From the NCBI GenBank assembly GCA_002710495.1, contig PAKE01000036.1, forward strand, positions 2,157 through 17,339: 15,183 nt of DNA. Reading direction: 5' to 3'. This document shows positions 1 through 5,279 of the stretch, piece after piece. How positions within the stretch are numbered: position 1 is the first letter of the stretch; each line of letters begins with the position of its first letter. The DNA is from Flavobacteriales bacterium. GTDB taxonomy: Bacteria > Bacteroidota > Bacteroidia > Flavobacteriales > BACL11. The position numbers and the translations under genes were made by a program. The notes under the pieces are model-generated. The model was not told the DNA's origin. It made no database searches and was given only the letters and a program-made list of their open reading frames with translations.

Positions 1-488
1 AGAAACTCTTCTTTTGTCTCTCTAAAATTTAACTCAATATCCGGATCTTCTTTTTGAATTATCTGAAAATTATTAATTTCCTCTAATAATCCTGATATTT
101 TATTCTCTGAAAGGAAAGATTCAATTTTCATATCTTCATCTGAAATAAATAAAATCGTTTCTGGAATAAAAAACTCCAAATTTGGAAACTTAAATTGATC
201 AATATTTTCAGATTTTAAACCTTCTATTTCATTTTTTATATCGTAAGATAAAAAACCAAACATCCAATCTTTATGATGATTATGAAAACTAAGGAGTTTT
301 TTAAACGAATTGGAAGAGGAACTGATAATTTCTTTTGATCCAAGAGCTGCAATAGTATTAAATTTGGAGTATTTATCTAGATTATCTCCTGAAAAAAGAA
401 TGGAAGAATAAGTATATCGTTTACTAAATTCTACTAGTTTTTTTTGAAAATTTGAAGAAGGTTTTGGGTATGTATATTTATGTCGCAC
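1..488 (-). CDS. pabB: Aminodeoxychorismate synthase component I-like protein (PabB/TrpE family), N-terminal part
   Basis: The reading frame enters from the left edge, so only about 162 N-terminal residues are present and the chorismate-binding catalytic half lies outside the window. The visible part has the family's N-terminal landmarks: a DWMFGFLSYDIKNEIE segment around residues 80-95, followed by FPNLEFFIPETILFI. I recognise this arrangement from flavobacterial anthranilate synthase component I-like / PabB proteins, which join chorismate and glutamine-derived ammonia into aminodeoxychorismate for folate synthesis. No ATG lies before the conserved region. An in-frame GTG at 486-488 is the best start because an in-frame TGA sits not far upstream and the frame is open in between. 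The gap to the nifU stop is 8 bp, so it is probably the last or a late gene of the mrp-nifU operon. TrpE cannot be fully excluded without the missing C-terminus, but the N-terminus fits PabB better. Confidence 0.72.
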   Translation of the reverse strand, partial: MRHKYTYPKPSSNFQKKLVEFSKRYTYSSILFSGDNLDKYSKFNTIAALGSKEIISSSSNSFKKLLSFHNHHKDWMFGFLSYDIKNEIEGLKSENIDQFKFPNLEFFIPETILFISDEDMKIESFLSENKISGLLEEINNFQIIQKEDPDIELNFRETKEEF

Positions 489-496
489 CCCAATTT

Positions 497-751
497 CTAC
501 AAAGTTGTTACATCAATAACCTCTTTTATTTCTGGTACAGCACTTTTAATTGCAACTTCCACACCGTTTTTTAAAGTCATCATACTTACATCGCAACTAC
601 TACAAGCTCCAATTAATTTTACTTTAACAATCATATCATCAGTTACTTCTACTAATTTTATATCACCACCATCTGATTCCAGATATGGTCTGATTGTAGT
701 TAAAGCTTCTTCAATTTTGTCAATTATGATTTTCTCTGTAATTATTCCCAT
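497..751 (-). CDS. NifU C-terminal domain-type Fe-S cluster scaffold/carrier
   Basis: This 84-residue protein is the stand-alone NifU C-terminal (Nfu) domain. It has the DGGD turn at residues 27-30 and the cluster-ligating CxxC pair Cys50 and Cys53 inside GACSSCDVSMMTL, followed by LKNGVE. Nfu domains bind a 4Fe-4S cluster at the interface of a dimer and hand it to apo-enzymes in the cytoplasm. The length is normal for the single-domain version found throughout Bacteroidota. It starts 6 bp after the mrp stop, so the two Fe-S proteins are almost certainly co-transcribed and probably act in the same maturation route. Family assignment is firm; the client proteins cannot be read from the sequence. 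Confidence 0.93.
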   Translation of the reverse strand: MGIITEKIIIDKIEEALTTIRPYLESDGGDIKLVEVTDDMIVKVKLIGACSSCDVSMMTLKNGVEVAIKSAVPEIKEVIDVTTL

Positions 752-757
752 TATAAT

Positions 758-1885
758 TTAATTTGTAGAACATCCTCTGCTATGCGTAGTTTCCACTACT
801 TTAGTTTTTTCTAGTTCTGAATTTCTTGTTTCTATTTTTTCTATTACTTTTTTTGCTAGATTAGATAGTGCTATTGCAACATCAGTAGAACCTTGCAATA
901 CTGCTGGCCTTCCAATATCTGATGCCTCTCTTACTGATTGCACTAAAGGAATCTCTGCTAGCAAATCAATATTCATTTGTTCCGCTAATCCTTTCGCTCC
1001 CTCTTTTCCAAAAATATAGTATTTATTATTTGGCAATTCTTCTGGAGTGAAATACGCCATATTTTCTACAATACCTAAAACTGGAACATTGATAGTTTCT
1101 AACTGAAACATATTCACACCTTTCTTAGCGTCAGCTAGAGCTATGGCTTGTGGTGTGCTCACTACAACAGCTCCCGTTACAGGAATCGACTGAACTAAAG
1201 ACAAATGAATATCTCCAGTTCCAGGAGGTAGATCTACTAATAAATAATCTAAATCTCCCCAATTAGCGTCCCAAATAAGCTGATTTAGTGCTTTTGAAGC
1301 CATAGGGCCTCTCCAAACAACTGCCTGCTGAGATTGAGTAAAAAATCCGATAGATAAAAGTTTTACTCCATAATTTTCTAATGGTTTAATTTTTGACTTC
1401 CCATTTAACTCAATTGATTCTGGTACAGATCCTTCCAAATCAAACATAATATGCATGGATGGCCCATAAATATCTGCATCAACTACACCTACTTTATATC
1501 CCAAATCTGATAAAGCGACTGCCAAATTTGCAGTTATTGTAGATTTACCTACACCTCCTTTCCCAGAAGAAATAGCAATAATATTGTTTACTCCAGGAAT
1601 TTCCTTTCCCTTAATTATATTAGGTTTCTCTTCTTGTTGTGTAACTGAAAAATTTACTTTTATAATTGCCTTTTCATAAACCTTATTATGAATAATTTTT
1701 AGACAATCTACCTCTATCCTCTTTTTGTACTGAAGTGTAGGATTATTTATCTCCAAATCTAAAATCACTTCTTCTCCAAAAATCTGGATATTTTTTACTA
1801 TTCCGCTTCCCCAGATAGACTTATCTCCTTCAGGAACTTTTACTTCAGAAAGTGCATCTTCAATTTGTTTTGTAGAAATGTTCAT
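758..1885 (-). CDS. mrp: Mrp/ApbC-type Fe-S cluster carrier ATPase
   Basis: This is a 375-residue P-loop NTPase of the Mrp/NBP35 family, which binds and transfers Fe-S clusters in an ATP-dependent way. An N-terminal MIP18-like (DUF59) domain occupies about residues 1-85. The deviant Walker A SGKGGVGKST is at 107-116, followed by VVDADIYGPSMH (switch I) and DYLLVDLPPGTGD (Walker B region). Canonical Mrp proteins carry a CxxC after ENMAYF for cluster binding. Here that place reads ENMAYFTPEELPNNKYY with no cysteine, and the only nearby alternative is a single Cys in the C-terminal RGCSTN. I recall this as normal for Bacteroidota Mrp, but it leaves the cluster ligands unexplained. It is the first gene of the mrp-nifU-pabB operon, with a -7 box at 1903-1910. 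ATG start, full length. Confidence 0.93.
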   Translation of the reverse strand: MNISTKQIEDALSEVKVPEGDKSIWGSGIVKNIQIFGEEVILDLEINNPTLQYKKRIEVDCLKIIHNKVYEKAIIKVNFSVTQQEEKPNIIKGKEIPGVNNIIAISSGKGGVGKSTITANLAVALSDLGYKVGVVDADIYGPSMHIMFDLEGSVPESIELNGKSKIKPLENYGVKLLSIGFFTQSQQAVVWRGPMASKALNQLIWDANWGDLDYLLVDLPPGTGDIHLSLVQSIPVTGAVVVSTPQAIALADAKKGVNMFQLETINVPVLGIVENMAYFTPEELPNNKYYIFGKEGAKGLAEQMNIDLLAEIPLVQSVREASDIGRPAVLQGSTDVAIALSNLAKKVIEKIETRNSELEKTKVVETTHSRGCSTN

Positions 1886-1902
1886 TATAAATTTTATAAT
1901 AG

Positions 1903-1910
1903 CAAATATA
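1903..1910 (-). promoter_or_regulatory. Bacteroidota -7 promoter element for the mrp operon
   Basis: On the minus strand the sequence is TATATTTG, an exact match to TAnnTTTG, 17 bp upstream of the mrp ATG. Transcription would start about 5 nt further on, giving a leader of roughly a dozen bases. No clear -33 TTG was found at ideal spacing. Confidence 0.5.
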
Positions 1911-1979
1911 ACGTATTTTACTTATTCGAATGCATTTTATTTAATCTGTTTTGTGGTCGTAGAATAGAATCGAGAATAC

Positions 1980-2645
1980 CTAAATTAGTCTAAATTTTGT
2001 ATAGGTAATAGATGTTCCTTTGTCGAGAAATATTTTTTCATAGTGGGTTTTTATATCCATATCCTTCCTGTCCTGATGGACTCCGTAAACATCATTTGTG
2101 CAATCTAAAAGCTCGTGATTCTCCCCTTCAATAATACCAAGAGTATATCCATATAAAAACGCACTATCGGTTTTAAGATGAATTATTCCATCCTTTTTTA
2201 AGATTTGAGAATATTTTTTCAGAAATTCAGGATGTGTAAGGCGTTTTCTTTGTCGTTTCTTTTTGATTTGAGGATCAGGAAAAGTAATCCAGATCTCGGA
2301 GACTTCATCTTTTGTAAAACAATTTAGAATATGTTCAATCCTAACTCTTAGAAATGCAATATTTTTACAACTCATATTTTCAGAATGAGTTGCTCCTTTC
2401 CATATTCTGTTTCCTTTTATATCAATTCCAATAAAATTTTTATCAGCATATCGTTCAGAAAGCGCAACCGAATATTCTCCTTTTCCACAACCAAGTTCTA
2501 AAACAATAGGATTTCCATTTTTGAAAAAATCGGAATTCCATTTTCCCTTTAATTGAATGTCTTGTGTTAGATGATCATTTTGTGGCTGAATTACATTTGA
2601 TAATTCTTCCATTTCTGAAAACTTGCGTAATTTATTTTTTCCCAA
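1980..2645 (-). CDS. trmB: tRNA (guanine-N7-)-methyltransferase (m7G46)
   Basis: The 221-residue protein is a class I SAM methyltransferase that makes 7-methylguanosine at position 46 of tRNA variable loops. Visible motifs are the SAM-binding ELGCGKGE (50-57), GIDIKG (73-78), and the family hallmark TFPDPQIKKKRQRKRLTHP (121-139), which holds the catalytic/tRNA-binding FPDP and basic stretch. The C-terminal HYEKIF...G segment is also typical. The start codon is TTG at 2643-2645. It is chosen because the encoded GKNKLRKF is the conserved N-terminus of flavobacterial TrmB and no ATG exists upstream in frame before the promoter. The gene stands alone on the minus strand with its own -7 box at 2659-2666, and precedes mrp by about 95 bp. 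Confidence 0.94.
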   Translation of the reverse strand: MGKNKLRKFSEMEELSNVIQPQNDHLTQDIQLKGKWNSDFFKNGNPIVLELGCGKGEYSVALSERYADKNFIGIDIKGNRIWKGATHSENMSCKNIAFLRVRIEHILNCFTKDEVSEIWITFPDPQIKKKRQRKRLTHPEFLKKYSQILKKDGIIHLKTDSAFLYGYTLGIIEGENHELLDCTNDVYGVHQDRKDMDIKTHYEKIFLDKGTSITYTKFRLI

Positions 2646-2658
2646 ATCTTGTTTTTTA

Positions 2659-2666
2659 CAAAAATA
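2659..2666 (-). promoter_or_regulatory. -7 promoter element for trmB
   Basis: The minus strand reads TATTTTTG, matching TAnnTTTG, 13 bp before the TTG start codon. It supports the TTG as the true start, because a start further upstream would overlap the promoter. Confidence 0.45.
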
Positions 2667-2678
2667 GATTGTTTTATG

Positions 2679-2686
2679 TATTTTTG
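2679..2686 (+). promoter_or_regulatory. Relic -7 element in front of the glycosyltransferase pseudogene
   Basis: TATTTTTG matches TAnnTTTG and ends one base before two tandem ATG codons (2688 and 2691) that open the decayed glycosyltransferase. It may still be a working promoter, giving a nearly leaderless transcript of a non-coding remnant. Confidence 0.35.
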
Positions 2687-2687
2687 G

Positions 2688-3089
2688 ATGATGAATTCGA
2701 AAAAAAGAATTTTAGTTGCTCCTCTGAACTGTGGATTAGGACATGCGACAAGATGTATTCCTATAATAAATTCTCTTTTATAACATAATTTTAAAGTAAT
2801 TATTTCTGCAAACGGAAGAAGTTTTCATTTATTAAAATGATGAATTCCCTGAAATAGAATTTGTAAAAATAAAAGGGTTCGATGTTAAATATCCAAGATT
2901 CTTTCCAATGAGTATTAGTATCTTTTTTCAAATACCTAAAATCTTATTTGCAGTTTATTGGAAAAATAAAACTCTAAAAAAATTGCAGAAAAACATAAAA
3001 TAGATGGGATCATTTCTGATAACAGATTTGGATTATTTCATAAATAAGGAAAAATTGTTTTTATCAAAAATAAAATGAGTTTGACTTAA
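2688..3089 (+). pseudogene. Decayed glycosyltransferase gene (MurG/GT28-like), 5' third only
   Basis: Three reading-frame segments join into one recognisable protein. Segment 1 (from 2691) reads MNSKKRILVAPLNCGLGHAT and continues RCIPIINSLL, the N-terminus of a Bacteroidota glycosyltransferase with the GLGHATR donor-site motif. A TAA at 2781 replaces a codon, and the same frame then continues HNFKVIISANGRSFHLLK until TGA TGA at 2838. Segment 2 (from 2839, shifted +1) reads DEFPEIEFVKIKGFDVKYP and on to LKK. Segment 3 is entered by losing one A in a run of seven As at 2976-2982, and reads IAEKHKIDGIISDNRFGLF before a TAA at 3045. Similarity fades by about 3089, and the rest of the gene is gone. 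The usual Trp of the PLNWGLG motif is Cys here. Several independent lesions make a sequencing error unlikely. Confidence 0.85.
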
Positions 3090-3159
3090 ATAAAGCAATA
3101 AATAAAAGTTTAAATTATTCTGGTTTTACTTCAAAAAAAATAATGATAATTTTGGGGAA

Positions 3160-4164
3160 TTATTTCTCTTTTTCTAGAATGAATGAGAAAGTTGAACCAA
3201 TATCTTTGGTTGACCTCACATTAATTGTCTGATCATGAGCTTCAATAATATGTTTAACGATCGCTAATCCTAGTCCAGTACCTCCTATATCTCTAGAACG
3301 ATTTTTATCAACCCTGTAAAATCTTTCAAATAATCTAGGAAGAGCATGTTTTTCAATTCCTATTCCATCGTCAGCTATTTCTATCATCATATTATCCTCC
3401 ATATCAAAAAAACGAACTCTAGTTTCACCTCCATCTTTTCCGTATTTAATAGAATTACTAATTAAATTCATGAAAACTTGTTGAATTTTATTTCTATCTC
3501 CCATTACAAAATCAGTTGAAGATTCGTTAGAAAAAACCAGCGAGATATTAGACTTATTTGCCTTCATTTCTAATTGATCTATTGCCTCACTTGCAACTAA
3601 ACTAATATCAAACTTATTAATAAGTAATTCTTCTTTATCTGTTTCTAATTTTGATATTACTTCCAAATCTTCGACAATATTAATCATTCTATCTACACTC
3701 TTATTTGCTCTAGATAAATATTTTAAATTAACCTCTGAATCATCTATTCCTCCTTCTAATAAAGTTTGAATATATCCTTGTATATTAAAAATGGGGGTTT
3801 TAAGTTCATGAGAAACATTGCCTATAAACTCTCGTCTATAATTCTCATCTTTCTGCATTTTTCTTAATTCATCTTCTTTCAAATCCATCCACTCTTTCAC
3901 TTCTTTTTCAACCGTTTCAATATCTAAATCTTGAATATTAGACGTGTTTTTAAATTTATATATATTTTTATATATGACTTTGATCTTTTCGTGGAAAAAA
4001 GTCTTTACAACATAATAAATTAATCCAATTGTAGATAGAAAAAATAAAAAGAGACTATAAAATATATTTAAAGTATCATCTGATATAAAGAAAATAATAG
4101 TTGCAAAAGCAAAAATTACAATACTTAGAAAAATAGCGATCCTAATTGGAGTATTAATTTTCAT
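3160..4164 (-). CDS. phoR: PhoR-like sensor histidine kinase
   Basis: This 334-residue membrane kinase has two N-terminal helices (about residues 9-27 and 33-53) separated by only a few residues, so it has almost no extracytoplasmic sensor. A charged coiled-coil-like linker (about 70-110) leads to the HisKA box NVSHELKTP with phospho-acceptor His119. Next come the N box NLISNSIKYG (233-242), the G1 box DDGIGI (265-270), the F region LFERFYRVD and the G2 box GTGLGL (295-300). No PAS or HAMP domain is evident. Its ATG shares one base with the stop of the regulator gene (TAATG), so the two are translationally coupled. The phosphate role is inferred from this partner and from the divergent phosphate transporter genes. 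PhoR-type kinases elsewhere also sense via transport proteins instead of a periplasmic domain. Confidence 0.85.
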   Translation of the reverse strand: MKINTPIRIAIFLSIVIFAFATIIFFISDDTLNIFYSLFLFFLSTIGLIYYVVKTFFHEKIKVIYKNIYKFKNTSNIQDLDIETVEKEVKEWMDLKEDELRKMQKDENYRREFIGNVSHELKTPIFNIQGYIQTLLEGGIDDSEVNLKYLSRANKSVDRMINIVEDLEVISKLETDKEELLINKFDISLVASEAIDQLEMKANKSNISLVFSNESSTDFVMGDRNKIQQVFMNLISNSIKYGKDGGETRVRFFDMEDNMMIEIADDGIGIEKHALPRLFERFYRVDKNRSRDIGGTGLGLAIVKHIIEAHDQTINVRSTKDIGSTFSFILEKEK

Positions 4165-4838
4165 TATATATCAAATTTATATCCTACACCCTTTATAGTC
4201 TTTATATGATGACTTCCTATCTTCTCTCTAATCTTTCTAATATGAACATCTATGGTTCTATCTCCAACTAATGCATCCTTCCATATATTATCAATAATAT
4301 CTTGGCGTGTAAAAACCTTTCCAGGGATACTCATTAAATAGTATAATAAATGAAATTCTTTTCTTGCTAAATGCAGTTCTTCATTATTGTATGTAAGTAT
4401 GTGCTTTTCTTTATCAATATTAATATTTCCTATTTGTATCTGATGATCTTCTTTTGTTGATCTTGTTCTTTTTAGAATCGCATTTATTCTACTAATGAGC
4501 AATTTAGGTTTTATAGGCTTTGTTATATAATCATCAGCACCTGCAGCAAAGCCTGCTAATTCAGAGTATTCTTCTGAACGAGCAGTCAAAAACAAAATGA
4601 GTGTTTCGTTTAAAGCTTTTATTTCGCGTATATTTTGACATACTGTTACTCCATCCATTTCAGGCATCATCACATCAAGAATTATCAAATCGGGTTTATG
4701 TTCTTGAGACAACTCTAATCCCTTTGTACCATTATTTGCTGTAAATACTATAAACCCTTCTTTTTTTAGATTATAGGAAAGAAATTCTAATATGTCTTTT
4801 TCATCATCAACTAATAATATTTTATATTTATATTTCAT
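4164..4838 (-). CDS. phoB: PhoB-like OmpR-family response regulator
   Basis: The protein is a 224-residue two-domain regulator. The receiver has the acidic pair Asp11-Asp12, the phospho-acceptor Asp55 in LIILDVMMPEMDG, Thr85 and Lys107 in ITKPIK. The C-terminal winged helix (about 130-224) ends in the usual DVHIRKIREKIG recognition helix and GVGYKF hairpin. OmpR/PhoB-type regulators bind head-to-tail repeats of about 11 bp, which is exactly the pattern of the two repeat arrays in the divergent intergenic region (4910-4948 and 5188-5226). The gene is first in a two-gene operon with the kinase. The phosphate assignment rests on the neighbouring PiT transporter and porin and on those arrays; the fold and family are certain. 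Confidence 0.88.
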   Translation of the reverse strand: MKYKYKILLVDDEKDILEFLSYNLKKEGFIVFTANNGTKGLELSQEHKPDLIILDVMMPEMDGVTVCQNIREIKALNETLILFLTARSEEYSELAGFAAGADDYITKPIKPKLLISRINAILKRTRSTKEDHQIQIGNINIDKEKHILTYNNEELHLARKEFHLLYYLMSIPGKVFTRQDIIDNIWKDALVGDRTIDVHIRKIREKIGSHHIKTIKGVGYKFDI

Positions 4839-4842
4839 AACA

Positions 4843-4850
4843 CAAAATTA
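4843..4850 (-). promoter_or_regulatory. Possible -7 element for the phoB-phoR operon
   Basis: The minus strand reads TAATTTTG, a match to TAnnTTTG, only 4 bp before the phoB ATG. If used, the mRNA would be leaderless or nearly so. The repeat array at 4910-4948 lies about 60 bp upstream and could autoregulate it. The match is short and the region AT-rich, so this is tentative. Confidence 0.3.
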
Positions 4851-4909
4851 AGTATTACAGAATAAGTGCTTACGTATTTTAGATTTAATTTTGTATCTTA
4901 GAAGTATAC

Positions 4910-4948
4910 TTAACAATTTGTTAACATACAGGTAATCTAAACTTAAGG
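4910..4948 (+). promoter_or_regulatory. Pho-box-like operator 1: four hexamers in 11-bp phase
   Basis: Hexamers TTAACA (4910), TTAACA (4921), GTAATC (4932) and TTAAGG (4943) start exactly 11 bp apart, with 5-bp spacers. The first two match the TTAACA repeat known for the PhoP/PhoB-type box of Bacillus, and 11-bp head-to-tail repeats are the OmpR-family binding mode. The last hexamer ends 20 bp before the -7 element at 4969. The first part also forms a palindrome (TTAACAATTTGTTAA, 4910-4924), so it could work toward phoB too. Confidence 0.62.
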
Positions 4949-4968
4949 TTAAAAAAGGATACTCATCG

Positions 4969-4976
4969 TATATTTG
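4969..4976 (+). promoter_or_regulatory. -7 element for the micro-ORF transcript
   Basis: TATATTTG is an exact match to TAnnTTTG. No -33 TTG is visible; instead the four-hexamer array ends 20 bp upstream, as expected for an activator-dependent promoter. The predicted transcription start is near 4981, about 18 nt before the micro-ORF ATG. Confidence 0.55.
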
Positions 4977-4998
4977 CATTAATAAAATTAAGAATATC

Positions 4999-5082
4999 AT
5001 GGAAAACACAATTAAAAGAATAGATTTATCATCAGTAGTGTATCTAGTATTAATGATTACTGTTTTTGTTGCTGCTCTTTAG
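4999..5082 (+). CDS. 27-residue single-span membrane micro-protein, candidate Pho-regulon member
   Basis: ATG at 4999 opens a 27-codon frame ending in TAG. Residues 1-12 are polar and charged (MENTIKRIDLSS), and residues 13-27 are purely hydrophobic apart from one Tyr and one Thr (VVYLVLMITVFVAAL). This is the layout of a small single-pass inner-membrane protein. It has its own well-formed promoter with an upstream Pho-box-like array, and lies between phoB and the phosphate transporter gene. I do not recognise a family. By analogy only, E. coli MgtS is a 31-residue membrane peptide that binds the PiT transporter PitA, so a transporter- or kinase-tuning role is conceivable. The alternative is that the frame is chance and the transcript acts as RNA. 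Codon use gives no decisive test at this length. Confidence 0.5.
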   Translation: MENTIKRIDLSSVVYLVLMITVFVAAL

Positions 5083-5114
5083 TTAAATCTCTAAAGACAT
5101 AACATTCTGTTGTT

Positions 5115-5139
5115 CAATATTATGCGTCACATAGTATTG
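5115..5139 (+). other. RNA hairpin between the micro-ORF and the transporter gene
   Basis: CAATATTATG (5115-5124) pairs with CATAGTATTG (5130-5139) over 10 bp, with one G-U pair and a 5-nt loop (CGTCA). It lies 32 bp after the micro-ORF stop and before operator 2. There is no U-tract behind it, so it is not a textbook terminator, but it could end or protect the short transcript or separate it from the pit operon. Confidence 0.4.
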
Positions 5140-5187
5140 TAACTCCTATTATATTCTCTGATGATAAAATATTAAATCTCATCTCTC

Positions 5188-5226
5188 TTAACAATCTATT
5201 ATCCATAAGTTAACAATTTGAAAACA
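5188..5226 (+). promoter_or_regulatory. Pho-box-like operator 2: four hexamers in 11-bp phase
   Basis: Hexamers TTAACA (5188), TTATCC (5199), TTAACA (5210) and AAAACA (5221) start exactly 11 bp apart. The last ends 20 bp before the -7-like element at 5247, the same spacing as operator 1. The block TTAACAATTTG (5210-5220) is an exact copy of 4910-4920. This is the likely activation site for the transporter-porin operon. Confidence 0.62.
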
Positions 5227-5246
5227 TTCATAAAATAGATTACTCT

Positions 5247-5254
5247 TATTATTG
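5247..5254 (+). promoter_or_regulatory. -7-like element for the pit-porin operon
   Basis: TATTATTG differs from TAnnTTTG at one position. The geometry relative to operator 2 is identical to that of the micro-ORF promoter. The expected leader is about 20 nt. Confidence 0.45.
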
Positions 5255-5279
5255 CTTCAATAATATAAAATAAATTTAC

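Noticed and set aside
2564..2788. A plus-strand open frame of 74 codons
   Set aside because: It runs antisense through the 5' end of trmB and then reads the glycosyltransferase relic in the wrong frame; no start site or family supports it.
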